Made by a program: the position numbers and the translations under genes
The notes under the pieces: model-generated
The model's database searches: none
What the model was told of the DNA's origin: nothing
What the model saw: the letters and a program-made list of their open reading frames with translations, nothing else
Part shown: positions 18,091 through 26,561 of the stretch, in pieces
Numbering within the stretch: the stretch's first letter is position 1
Layout of the letters: each line of letters begins with the position of its first letter
Assembly: GCA_902526175.1 (NCBI GenBank)
Contig: CABZJY010000003.1
Coordinates: forward strand, 62,001 to 126,000
Direction: 5' to 3'
DNA: 64,000 nt
DNA from: an uncultured Alphaproteobacteria bacterium
GTDB taxonomy: Bacteria > Pseudomonadota > Alphaproteobacteria > Methylaequorales > Methylaequoraceae

Positions 18091-19417
18091 AAGGGTTTTT
18101 AACTTTAGAAAATATTAATTTAACAATAACTCCCTCAAAATCTAATGTTTTTTTTAATTCTCTAATAAGGAATCTTTTATAACTTTCTTTAATAGAATCA
18201 GGATAATTAGAAAAAATTTTAAATTTTGGGGGCCTTGAACTAATTTGGGTAATATATTTTAACTTTACTTCTCTACCATTTTTAAGAGCTGGTGGATTTA
18301 TATTTACAGTTTCGACTAGCCATTTGTTAAGTTTTGCTGTGTTAATTCTTCTCACCCAGATATTTAAAAAATCTAAAATACCATTTTTAAGTTTTTTAAT
18401 TCCTATTTTTTTTTTTGCCGAAATAAAAAAAATTGGCATTTGTTTTGTCTGTGGCAATAATAATGAAATTTGTTCTTTAATATATTGTTCTGAAAATTCT
18501 TTTATTGTATCTATTTTATTTATAACCAATATTGTTGCTCTGGATTCTTTAATTACGGAATTAATTATTTGCCTATTTTTTTTTTCCCAATAATTATTTA
18601 TATCTAACATAATAAGTATTGTTTCAGATAATCTTATTTTTCTCTTTGTTTCATATTCTGACAATTTTTGAATGTGTTCTTTTTTTTTATAATTTGTTGA
18701 TAAGCCTGCTGTATCAAAAATCCTAAAATATAAATCATTAATTTGCAAATTTGATTCAACTGGATCTCTTGTTAAATTTGGTTTCTCACTTGTAATTGCA
18801 ATTTTTTTGTCAACAATACAATTTAAAAGAGTAGATTTCCCTGAATTGGTTTGACCAACTATTGCAATAGAATGTTCAATCTTTTTACTTTCAAAAAGTT
18901 CATTTTTATTATTTTTTTTTGGGATAAATTTATCTATCTCTAATTTCAATTCATGAATACCAATATTGTGTGCTGAAGAAACAAAAAATGGATCTCCCAA
19001 TCCTAATTTAAAACAATCTGTTTTTATATAAGGGTCCAGTCTTCCTTCACTTTTATTTACAACTAGAATTTTTTGATTTTTTAATTTTCTCACCAATTTA
19101 CAAACTAGAAAATCATCATTATCAATTCCCTGTTTACCATCAATAACAAAAAGAATAATAGCAGATTCTGTAATATTATTTATAGTAAATGACCTTATTT
19201 CTTTACTGAAATTATTACTATTATTTGAAATTCCAGCTGAATCAAATATCATGTAATCATTATCAAAAAAATTTATTCTTTTTTTTCTAATATCGACTGT
19301 AACCCCTGGAATATTTTCTACTAAAGCCAATTTTTTTTCGACAAAGGAATTAAACAATGATGATTTACCAACATTAGGTTTACCAATAATAAAGATTTCG
19401 TTTAACATTTTACTCAA
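18080..19417 (-). CDS. der: GTPase Der (EngA)
   Basis: Der is a 50S assembly GTPase with two tandem G domains and a C-terminal KH-like domain; 445 aa is normal. Domain 1 shows GKPNVGKSS near residue 13 and DSAG. Domain 2 shows GQTNSGKST and DTAG, with NKID as its G4. The G4 of domain 1 reads NKSE rather than NKxD, an unusual change in the guanine-specificity motif. It overlaps bamB by 8 bp, the conserved bamB-der pair. Confidence 0.93.
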   Translation of the reverse strand: MSKMLNEIFIIGKPNVGKSSLFNSFVEKKLALVENIPGVTVDIRKKRINFFDNDYMIFDSAGISNNSNNFSKEIRSFTINNITESAIILFVIDGKQGIDNDDFLVCKLVRKLKNQKILVVNKSEGRLDPYIKTDCFKLGLGDPFFVSSAHNIGIHELKLEIDKFIPKKNNKNELFESKKIEHSIAIVGQTNSGKSTLLNCIVDKKIAITSEKPNLTRDPVESNLQINDLYFRIFDTAGLSTNYKKKEHIQKLSEYETKRKIRLSETILIMLDINNYWEKKNRQIINSVIKESRATILVINKIDTIKEFSEQYIKEQISLLLPQTKQMPIFFISAKKKIGIKKLKNGILDFLNIWVRRINTAKLNKWLVETVNINPPALKNGREVKLKYITQISSRPPKFKIFSNYPDSIKESYKRFLIRELKKTLDFEGVIVKLIFSKVKNPYEK

Positions 19418-20684
19418 GTGCTAGTAATGTTCCTTTATTTGTTGTAAGAAAAATCGATTTATCAGATAAGATTGGGTTTGTAATAAATTCATGATCTGTA
19501 TCAATTTGTCCTAATATCTTTCCATTAAATGGTGAGATAGAAAGTATTACTCCTTCAGAACTTGCAATTATAATTTGATTTGAAGTTAATAATGGTCCAG
19601 CCCATCTCAGTGATTTTTTTTTATTCTGAATCTTCAATTGCACAGTCCATAATATAGTACCATCGGTTAAATCTATGCAATGCAATTTATTTTCGGTATC
19701 TAGAAGGTAAATATAGTCTCCTGCAGTAATTATTGGGTTAATTGTAGAAAGTTCAATTTCCCAGATTTTCTCACCATCAGTTAAACTCATGGCTAAAAAT
19801 TTGTTAATATAACTTGATACTAGCAACTTGTCTTTATGTATTACTGGAGAGGACTGAATATCAAAGATAAGATTTCTGGTTGCAATTGTTCCTAATGCTA
19901 TATTTTCAAACCAAAGTATACTTCCACTTTGAGAATTTAATGCAAATATTTCTCCAGATGTATAAGTTACATATAAAACATTGTCTTTCAAAGACGGACT
20001 GACTCCGCCAATTATTGATACATTTTCTAAGCTTCCAGAGTGTGACCATATTTCTTGTCCACTAGATTTCTCTAATGCAATTGTCTGGTTGTCATCAGTT
20101 ACAACAAATACTTTATTAGAAAAAATCAAAGGAGGGGCAGAAACAGGACTAGAAAAATTTTTTTTCCAATTAATTTCTCGTGTACTTAAGTTAATAGAAT
20201 ATAAGTTTCCGATTCCCGATGAAACAAAAAGTGTCTCATCATTAATTCCCACGCCACCAGTAAAGAATATGTCTTCATCACTTTCCTCGCTTAATTTTTT
20301 TTCCCATATTTTTTTACCTGAAATTACATCTCTAACGCTAATTACTGAGTTTGCCAGAACACTATAAATTCTGTTTTTATAAATAATTGGTTTTGCAACA
20401 AAAAAATCACTTTTACTCCCACTGTAAGAAGCTTCTTTTTCCCATTTTATCTTTAATTTTTCATTACTTAAAAAATGAGTTAAGTTGTTTGATACATTAT
20501 GATTATGTAACGGCCAGTTTTTTAAATCTATGGGTTTTGGTAAAAAAACACTTTTCTTTGATTTAATAAGTTTTTGAGATTTTTTTTCAAATACAGCTTC
20601 ACGTTTACCTGGTAGCTTAATTTCTTCTTCATCAAAATAACTACAAGCATTTAAAAAAAATAAAGCTACAAAAAGAAATAACAT
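19410..20684 (-). CDS. bamB: Outer-membrane assembly lipoprotein BamB
   Basis: An N-terminal lipoprotein signal ends in LFFLNAC (lipidated Cys14). The remaining about 400 residues are PQQ-type beta-propeller repeats (for example ALEKSSGQEIW, ALNSQSGSILW, CIDLTDGTILW). BamB is the propeller accessory of the BAM complex that inserts outer-membrane proteins. It sits between a YfgM-like gene (6-bp gap) and der (8-bp overlap), as in many proteobacteria. Confidence 0.9.
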   Translation of the reverse strand: MLFLFVALFFLNACSYFDEEEIKLPGKREAVFEKKSQKLIKSKKSVFLPKPIDLKNWPLHNHNVSNNLTHFLSNEKLKIKWEKEASYSGSKSDFFVAKPIIYKNRIYSVLANSVISVRDVISGKKIWEKKLSEESDEDIFFTGGVGINDETLFVSSGIGNLYSINLSTREINWKKNFSSPVSAPPLIFSNKVFVVTDDNQTIALEKSSGQEIWSHSGSLENVSIIGGVSPSLKDNVLYVTYTSGEIFALNSQSGSILWFENIALGTIATRNLIFDIQSSPVIHKDKLLVSSYINKFLAMSLTDGEKIWEIELSTINPIITAGDYIYLLDTENKLHCIDLTDGTILWTVQLKIQNKKKSLRWAGPLLTSNQIIIASSEGVILSISPFNGKILGQIDTDHEFITNPILSDKSIFLTTNKGTLLALE

Positions 20685-20690
20685 TTCATT

Positions 20691-21338
20691 TTAGTTTTTA
20701 TTTTTTAGAAAGTTTAACATATCATTTGATCTGCCTTTAATATCTCTTGGAACATCTTGTCTAGTTGAAATTTTCTCAAACATTTTTTTTGCATCATTCG
20801 TATTACCATCTTTAAGGAATAAAAATGCTCTTAATTCATTTGCTGTTGCACTCCAAGGGTTATTATCAGAGAACTTATCTAATTTTTTCATTAAGAAGTC
20901 GACTGGCTTATAGTCCATAGCATTTAAAACATAAAAAAGCGTAGAGATATCTCTAAAGGATGAATCAACTGCAGTATTTTCTAGGTCTTCATATAGTTTT
21001 AAACCATCGTCAATTTTCCCATCTGAAATTAATATGGAGGCCTGCTTCATCTTTGCTAATGTTATATACCCATCTGACGAACTACTAGCTACTTTCTCTA
21101 GTGCAATTAAAGCAGCATCAGTATCTTGTTCTTGAATCAGTTCAACAGCAGCCGAAAAATCATCACCAAGCGATTCTTTTTGTTTTTTTGAATATGTTTG
21201 CCAACCAACTATTGAAATTGTTAATAAGATTATTGCGGAAGCTAAAGCAACAAAATACGGAGCTAATCTTTTCCATAGTTGCATTTGCTTTTCTTCTTTA
21301 ATCTCTTCGTCAACTTCTCTTATAAATTCTTCGCTCAT
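20691..21338 (-). CDS. YfgM-like TPR membrane protein
   Basis: The 215-aa protein has a short cytoplasmic N-terminus rich in acidic residues, one span at about residues 26-48 and a periplasmic part made of TPR-like helices. This is the architecture of YfgM, an ancillary factor linked to the Sec translocon and periplasmic chaperones. Its place upstream of bamB-der is conserved, which supports the call. Confidence 0.78.
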   Translation of the reverse strand: MSEEFIREVDEEIKEEKQMQLWKRLAPYFVALASAIILLTISIVGWQTYSKKQKESLGDDFSAAVELIQEQDTDAALIALEKVASSSSDGYITLAKMKQASILISDGKIDDGLKLYEDLENTAVDSSFRDISTLFYVLNAMDYKPVDFLMKKLDKFSDNNPWSATANELRAFLFLKDGNTNDAKKMFEKISTRQDVPRDIKGRSNDMLNFLKNKN

Positions 21339-21413
21339 TTTTTTGTAGATAAAATTAAAATATTAAAATAGACTATTATTTTATAGTTTATTTAAGATAA
21401 ATATCAATTGGTT

Positions 21414-21737
21414 GTGTTAGAAAATTTTAAAAGTAACAAAAATAAATTTAAGTTAGTCAGATTTTCAAAATTAGAGATCAATAAAATTATGGAAATTTAC
21501 AGCAAAAAAATTGCTATTGGTGAATGGAAGGATTATTCAATATTCTTTTCAAAAAATTTTGCAATCTTTAATATTCACAAAGCTTTTTCAAGGAGCCCAG
21601 AATTCAAAATATTAAAATATTATCAAAACACAGAGAAATACACACTGTCTAATAAAAATCAAATTTTGGCAAAATCAACATCATTAAATAAACTCCTAAA
21701 ACTTTTAAAAAAGCCTAATTTAAGATTAATTAAGTAA
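21414..21737 (+). CDS. DUF2794 family protein
   Basis: This is a short alphaproteobacterial family of unknown function. Recognisable features are the ELNxIMxxYxxxIxxGEWKDYSI-like core (here KLEINKIMEIYSKKIAIGEWKDYSIFF), an internal YTLSNKNQIL strand and a C-terminal leucine-rich LNKLLKLLKK. The start is GTG (21414) or TTG (21408). The 3' end overlaps the convergent gene below by 12 bp. Confidence 0.72.
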   Translation: MLENFKSNKNKFKLVRFSKLEINKIMEIYSKKIAIGEWKDYSIFFSKNFAIFNIHKAFSRSPEFKILKYYQNTEKYTLSNKNQILAKSTSLNKLLKLLKKPNLRLIK

Positions 21738-22040
21738 TTTTTTCATACCAGTTGTATATCTTTTACCCTTAAAGTCACTCAATCTCTGAATGCCCATAAC
21801 ACCTGAAAAAATAAAATCTTTTCTTCCAGATTCCCAAATAATTTCTAAATTGCCATCAATAATCTTCCATTTTCCTTTTTCACCGTTTCCATAATTTGAA
21901 ATTGCCATTCCGGTTTCTAATATTTCGATATTAAACTCAGATTTCCATTCATCTAATGCTGTCCAATTACCTGTCCAACTAAGTCGATTTGCAATTAGGC
22001 TTGAGAATACAAAGGTAATTAAAAATAAAAATTTATACAT
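21726..22040 (-). CDS. Small exported protein of unknown function
   Basis: The protein has 104 aa. A signal peptide (residues 1-17, cleavage after SLIA) is followed by a short Trp/Gly-rich beta-type domain with the patterns SWTGNW and GKWKIIDGNLEIIW, which suggest a small lipocalin-like or beta-sandwich fold. No family can be named. It follows the DUF1289 gene by 4 bp in the same direction. Confidence 0.6.
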   Translation of the reverse strand: MYKFLFLITFVFSSLIANRLSWTGNWTALDEWKSEFNIEILETGMAISNYGNGEKGKWKIIDGNLEIIWESGRKDFIFSGVMGIQRLSDFKGKRYTTGMKKLLN

Positions 22041-22044
22041 TTGT

Positions 22045-22200
22045 TTACCTTAATTTTAATTGTTTAATGATTTTTCTTTTTTGTTCGTTAGAGAAAAAGG
22101 GCCAGTTTTCAATTTCTTTTGTAGTTCTCTGGCAAGAAATACAATATTGTTTACTGAAATTTAATTCACACTTATTTTTACAAGGAGATTTTACATTCAT
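22045..22200 (-). CDS. DUF1289 family cysteine-rich small protein
   Basis: This 51-aa gene matches DUF1289 closely. It has SPCKNKC at the start, CISCQRT after eleven residues, then EIENWPFFSNEQ. The four cysteines (7, 11, 20, 23) suggest a metal or Fe-S site. The ATG overlaps the stop of the marC-like gene (ATGA, 22200-22197), which supports real translation. The family's function is not known. Confidence 0.85.
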   Translation of the reverse strand: MNVKSPCKNKCELNFSKQYCISCQRTTKEIENWPFFSNEQKRKIIKQLKLR

Positions 22201-22817
22201 AGTGTTAATTTAAATCCATTTATTATAAATTCAACCGCTAAGGCTCCTAAAATAATACCAAATATCTTTTGCAAAATTAATATTAGAGAGTTTCCAAGTT
22301 TTTTTGCTATCAATCTTGAAGATAAAAAGAATATTGAGGTTATTAGTGTTACCAAAATAAGTGGTAATATCTGATAAAAAAAGTTTGCAATTGAATATAC
22401 AAATTTTTCAGATATTAAAATTGCTAGGGTTATTGCGGAGGGACCAACCACCAGAGGTACAGCAATTGGAAATATAATGTAACTTTGTAAGAATTGGTTA
22501 TTTAATTTATCATTTACAAATTTTTTTTTTCTTTCGTTTCTTTTTTCAAATAACATTTCAAAGGCTATAAAAAATAAAAAAATTCCACCCGCAATCTGAA
22601 AAGAGTAAATTGATACTCCAATAAAATCTAAAAATAGATTCCCAAAAATTGCAAAAAATGTTATCAATGTTGATGTTAAAAAAAATAAGAAAAAAGATAA
22701 AAACATTATTTTTTTTTCATCAATCCTTACTGAAAGAGATGCGAAAATAGGTATAAGCGCAATAGGATCTAATGCTATAAAAGCTTTAAAAAAATTCTGA
22801 AGAAAAATTTCATGCAT
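22197..22817 (-). CDS. MarC family integral membrane protein
   Basis: Six predicted spans and the family core FFKAFIALDPIALIPIF near the N-terminus, with VPLVVGPSAITLAILIS in the middle, place it in the MarC/UPF0056 family. Its transport role is unproven. The frame extends to a GTG at 22841, but the ATG at 22817 leaves the usual short N-terminus. Even so, the coding region overlaps that of the divergent trhO gene by 6 bp. Confidence 0.85.
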   Translation of the reverse strand: MHEIFLQNFFKAFIALDPIALIPIFASLSVRIDEKKIMFLSFFLFFLTSTLITFFAIFGNLFLDFIGVSIYSFQIAGGIFLFFIAFEMLFEKRNERKKKFVNDKLNNQFLQSYIIFPIAVPLVVGPSAITLAILISEKFVYSIANFFYQILPLILVTLITSIFFLSSRLIAKKLGNSLILILQKIFGIILGALAVEFIINGFKLTL

Positions 22818-23732
22818 AAAAACTCTAAAAATTGTCACCAAGTAATCTCCTTTTATAAATTTATTAACATCAAAAATCCATTAATAATTAAAGAATTAAT
22901 AATTAATTTTGATCAAATAAATAATATCAAAGGTACAATAATTATTTCAAAAGAAGGAATTAATGGTTCAGTTTTTGGAAGTAAATCAATCCTGAGTAAA
23001 TTTTTTGTAATAATTAATAAAAATGTATCTAATGACATAATCAAAAATGCAAATTTTGTTCAAAAATCGCCATTCCTAAAATTTAAAGTAAAGATAAAAA
23101 AAGAAATTGTTAAAATTGGTTTTTCATATCAGGGAGTGAAGAAAAAAGGAGGAATTCATGTTAGTGCCTTAAAATGGGACAAATTGTGCACTGAAGAAAA
23201 TGTTGTAATTTTAGATACACGAAATCACTATGAGTCTGATATTGGAAGTTTTAATAACTCACTGCTACCTAATATAAATAGCTTTTCTGAGTTTCCAAGT
23301 TGGGTAAATAAAAACTGGGACAAGATAAAAGATAAGAAAATTTTAACGTATTGCACTGGAGGTATTCGTTGTGAGAAAGCAACATCTTTATTAATATCAA
23401 AAGGTAATTTAAATGTATATCAACTTAAAGGGGGTATTTTAAAATATTTATCTACTAAAGATAACAGTTCTAACTTCAATGGAGAATGTTTTGTTTTTGA
23501 TGATAGAGTTACTGTTGATAAAAATCTTAAAAAAGGTAAATATAGTATGTGTTTTGCCTGTGGTTCCGCCATATCTAAAGTTGATTTTTTATCTAGTGAT
23601 TATAAAAAAGGAATTTCATGCTCCAAATGTATTAATAAAACATCAAAAGAACAAAAACGAAGGTTTTCTGAAAGACAAAAACAAATAAATTTTGCTAAAC
23701 AAAAAGGAATAAAACATTTAGGTCAAACTTAA
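22812..23732 (+). CDS. trhO: tRNA uridine(34) hydroxylase TrhO (rhodanese family)
   Basis: TrhO hydroxylates U34 of certain tRNAs in an oxygen-dependent way. Landmarks are SFYKF near the start, SKEGINGSV, the rhodanese active loop CTGGIRCEK with Cys181, and a cysteine-rich tail (CFACG, CSKC). Length 306 aa. The start codon lies in a CATGCAT shared with the divergent marC-like gene, so its promoter must lie inside that gene. Confidence 0.9.
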   Translation: MHKNSKNCHQVISFYKFINIKNPLIIKELIINFDQINNIKGTIIISKEGINGSVFGSKSILSKFFVIINKNVSNDIIKNANFVQKSPFLKFKVKIKKEIVKIGFSYQGVKKKGGIHVSALKWDKLCTEENVVILDTRNHYESDIGSFNNSLLPNINSFSEFPSWVNKNWDKIKDKKILTYCTGGIRCEKATSLLISKGNLNVYQLKGGILKYLSTKDNSSNFNGECFVFDDRVTVDKNLKKGKYSMCFACGSAISKVDFLSSDYKKGISCSKCINKTSKEQKRRFSERQKQINFAKQKGIKHLGQT

Positions 23733-23740
23733 AATCTATA

Positions 23741-24823
23741 TTATTCATCATTAATTTTTCTTATTGAGAGTTTTTTCATTTTTTCAATTAAAGTGGTTCT
23801 ATTAATCTTTAAACTATCAGCACTTTTTGTAACAGAACCGCTATTTATTTGAAGAGCAGCTTCTATTAAATTAATTTCGATTTCACTAAGATGTCTTCTT
23901 AAATCAATTTTATCCATATAGTCAAACCATTTTCTATAATGTTTTGGGTGAGGTAATTGAGAAAAATCCTCATTTTGTTTAGTTAAATTGTTATTGGATT
24001 CTTTAGTAAGCGGTAAATCTCCAGTCATGTCCCATAATCCCTCTTTCTCTTCAATTCTGTCAGGAAGACTAATTTTTATAAGATTTTCTTTTACATTATT
24101 TGATTTTATAATTGTGTTGGGAAAAATTATAGCAGCTCTCTCAATTACATTTTTTAGTTCTCTTACGTTACCTGGCCAAATATATTCTTGTAATGCCCGC
24201 ATTGCGGAAGTATCAAATTTAGGCACTAACTCTTGATTCAAAGATATTTCATTAATTATATGGTCTACTAGAATTGGTATATCTTCCTTCCTTTCAGATA
24301 ATGTTGGTATTTCAATTGGAAAGACATTTATCCTGAAAAAAAGATCCGCTCTAAATGAACCATCATCTATTTTTTTCTCTATGTTTTGATGGGTTGCGCA
24401 AACCAACCTTAAATCTAACTTAATTTCTTTTTTTCCACCAACTCTTTGAATTGACTTTGTTTCAATTGCTCTTAATAATTTTGCTTGCAAAGACATTGGC
24501 ATATCACCTATTTCATCTAGGAAAAGTGTGCCATTATTTGATAATTCGAACCTGCCCTGTCTAAGAGAGTCAGCTCCTGTAAAAGATCCCTTTTCATGAC
24601 CAAAAAGTTCAGATTCAAGAAGTTCTGATGGTATTGCTGCGCAGTTCACATTAATTAAATCACCCTCTCTTTCTGAAGAATGATGAATTGCTTGCGCAAC
24701 TACATCCTTTCCACATCCAGTCTCACCTCTTAACAAAACAGTAGAATTAGATTTTGAAACTAAGTTAACTAATTTTTTTAATTCTGTAGTTGCTTTACTA
24801 TTGCCTTTAATTATTTCTTCCAT
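23741..24823 (-). CDS. fleQ: Sigma-54 activator with HTH but no sensory domain (FleQ-like)
   Basis: The 360-aa protein starts directly with the AAA+ domain: Walker A GETGCGKD (33-40), the sigma-54 contact loop GSFTGA (79-84, Ser for the usual Ala), Walker B LFLDEIGDM and WPGNVREL. A Fis-type helix-turn-helix follows at about 318-358 (SVTKSADSLKINRTTLIEKMKKL). No receiver or other N-terminal domain exists. It is divergent from a FleT-like activator that lacks the HTH. In Rhodobacter sphaeroides a FleQ/FleT pair of this kind controls flagellar class genes, so the same role is inferred. Confidence 0.8.
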   Translation of the reverse strand: MEEIIKGNSKATTELKKLVNLVSKSNSTVLLRGETGCGKDVVAQAIHHSSEREGDLINVNCAAIPSELLESELFGHEKGSFTGADSLRQGRFELSNNGTLFLDEIGDMPMSLQAKLLRAIETKSIQRVGGKKEIKLDLRLVCATHQNIEKKIDDGSFRADLFFRINVFPIEIPTLSERKEDIPILVDHIINEISLNQELVPKFDTSAMRALQEYIWPGNVRELKNVIERAAIIFPNTIIKSNNVKENLIKISLPDRIEEKEGLWDMTGDLPLTKESNNNLTKQNEDFSQLPHPKHYRKWFDYMDKIDLRRHLSEIEINLIEAALQINSGSVTKSADSLKINRTTLIEKMKKLSIRKINDE

Positions 24824-24864
24824 AAAAAATGTAGGTCAATTTTTTGAATTTTTATATTTAAGCA

Positions 24865-24880
24865 TGTCAGAATCATGACA
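24865..24880. promoter_or_regulatory. Palindrome resembling the FleQ box
   Basis: TGTCAGAATCATGACA is a TGTCA-N6-TGACA inverted repeat with the GTCA-N6-TGAC layout of the Pseudomonas FleQ box. It lies 42 bp upstream of fleQ and about 95 bp upstream of the -24/-12 promoter of fleT. That position suits an upstream activator site and autoregulation. A second perfect copy precedes rpoN. Confidence 0.5.
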
Positions 24881-24974
24881 AAAATAACTTTACAAAAAAA
24901 GAAAAAAAAAAAAAGTATTTTTAAGTTACTGAATATATTGAATTTTTTAAATTTCAATTTAAAATAAATATGCA

Positions 24975-24991
24975 TTGGTAACATTCTTGCT
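24975..24991 (+). promoter_or_regulatory. Sigma-54 promoter of fleT-fliE operon
   Basis: TTGGTAACATTCTTGCT has GG and GC separated by exactly 10 bp, the -24/-12 spacing required by RpoN. The -12 GC is 35 bp upstream of the fleT ATG. The preceding 100 bp hold the FleQ-like palindrome and a poly-A tract (about 24900-24914) but no gene. Confidence 0.85.
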
Positions 24992-25024
24992 TATAGGTTT
25001 TGTATAAAATTTAATGAGGCAAAA

Positions 25025-26191
25025 ATGGAAGAATTATTTTTAATAAACAATGAATTTAAAAAAGAAGATTTAGAACTAATTAGAAAATTTCTAGAATTTA
25101 GAAAAATTTCATCAAATATAAAAAGTTATGATGAGATGAAAGACGAAAACGTCAATAAATCAAAGATTATTACTAACAAATTATTTGAGGAAAAGATTGG
25201 TGGTAGAGAAAAACTTATTAAATTTGGAAGAAATATTGGTTGTTCAAAAATTTTAATTTTAGAACCAAATTCTGATAAATATTCGATTCAATCACATTTA
25301 GGTGAATCTGTTTTAAATATTAGTTTTAAAAAAATAAATGATTTTATTCTTGAATTGTTGATAAATATAATTTCTCAACAAAAGTTCTCATTTGCAGATT
25401 CAAAAACATTGACTTTAATTAAATTAGCAAAAAGAGTTGCTGAAACAGACGTCACTGTTTTTGTTCACGGTCCAACAGGTACTGGAAAAGAGGTCATTTC
25501 AAATTACATACACCAAAATTCAAAAAGAAAAGATAATCCATTTATTGCCGTAAACTGTGCTGCAATACCAGAAAATATGTTAGAGGCTATGTTATTTGGT
25601 CATGAAAAAGGTGCATTTACAGGAGCATCGTCTGCAAATAAAGGAATTTTTAGAGCAGCGGATACTGGAACACTTCTTTTAGATGAGATTTCTGAAATGC
25701 CATTATCTCTTCAAGCTAAGCTTTTACGAGTTTTACAAGAGAAAAAAGTTACGCCTATTGGCGGTCAAAGAGATATAGATGTAGATGTAAGAGTAATTGC
25801 AACTACAAATAGAAACATGATGAGTGAAGTAAAAAATAAGACTTTTAGAGAAGACTTATATTACAGACTTAATGTATTTCCTATTGAAACAACAAATTTA
25901 TCAGAACGACCAGGAGATATTATACCAATAAGCCTTGCATTATTAAAACGCCATGTTGAAAGTTCTTCAAAGATTCCATTCATAAGTGAAAGTGCTCAAA
26001 AAGTGCTTACCAATTATAGCTGGCCAGGTAATGTCAGGGAACTTGAAAATGTTCTTCAAAGAGCGATTGTTTTATCAAAAGACAATATGATTACTGACTT
26101 AGATATCATGATTGATAATGACATTGAGACTCAAATTCAAAATTTAAATCATAGTGTTGAAGAAGCAAATAAAGCTGCTTTAGGTTTATAG
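25025..26191 (+). CDS. fleT: Sigma-54 activator lacking a DNA-binding domain (FleT-like)
   Basis: Residues 1-120 form a non-canonical N-terminal domain without a recognisable phosphoacceptor. The AAA+ domain follows, with Walker A GPTGTGKE (149-156), an intact GAFTGA loop (196-201), Walker B LLLDEISEM and WPGNVREL. The protein ends about 35 residues after the AAA+ part with no Fis helix-turn-helix, and the fliE ribosome-binding site begins in its stop codon, so this is not a recent frameshift. R. sphaeroides FleT has the same architecture and also precedes fliE. Confidence 0.8.
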   Translation: MEELFLINNEFKKEDLELIRKFLEFRKISSNIKSYDEMKDENVNKSKIITNKLFEEKIGGREKLIKFGRNIGCSKILILEPNSDKYSIQSHLGESVLNISFKKINDFILELLINIISQQKFSFADSKTLTLIKLAKRVAETDVTVFVHGPTGTGKEVISNYIHQNSKRKDNPFIAVNCAAIPENMLEAMLFGHEKGAFTGASSANKGIFRAADTGTLLLDEISEMPLSLQAKLLRVLQEKKVTPIGGQRDIDVDVRVIATTNRNMMSEVKNKTFREDLYYRLNVFPIETTNLSERPGDIIPISLALLKRHVESSSKIPFISESAQKVLTNYSWPGNVRELENVLQRAIVLSKDNMITDLDIMIDNDIETQIQNLNHSVEEANKAALGL

Positions 26192-26200
26192 GAGGTAAAA

Positions 26201-26539
26201 ATGAAACCAAGAATGACAACATTGAGACCAGATATCAGTAATACTCAGGAAACTGTAAAAAAATTACAAGAAAATATTATAGATACGACCAGACAATCAG
26301 TTGGTAATGATACTGATTCAGGAAATTTTCTAAGTAATATCGAAAAAGCAATTCAAAATGTATCAGATACTCAAAAACAAAGTGCTGAAATAACTAAAAA
26401 TTTTGAACTTGGATTTGAGAATGATTTAACCAAAGTTATGATTCAACAACAATTATCATCACTAGGATTCCAAATGACATTAAATGTTCGGAATAAAGTT
26501 TTGAGTGCTTACAAAGATATAATGAATATGCCCGTTTAA
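26201..26539 (+). CDS. fliE: Flagellar hook-basal body protein FliE
   Basis: FliE joins the MS ring to the rod. The C-terminal family block is clear: FELGFENDLTKVM, then LNVRNKVLSAYKDIMNMPV. Length 112 aa. A perfect AGGAGG (26190-26195) overlaps the fleT stop, so translation is coupled. First structural gene of fliEFGHIJ. Confidence 0.93.
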   Translation: MKPRMTTLRPDISNTQETVKKLQENIIDTTRQSVGNDTDSGNFLSNIEKAIQNVSDTQKQSAEITKNFELGFENDLTKVMIQQQLSSLGFQMTLNVRNKVLSAYKDIMNMPV

Positions 26540-26561
26540 AAATTATTAATTAGGAAAAAGA

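Noticed and set aside
19981-20367. 128-codon open frame on the plus strand inside bamB
   Set aside because: Shadow of the BamB propeller repeats; no ribosome-binding site or recognisable product.
24890-24960. Poly-A rich tract before fleT considered as a terminator
   Set aside because: No stable hairpin adjoins it, and both flanking genes diverge, so a terminator has no gene to serve.
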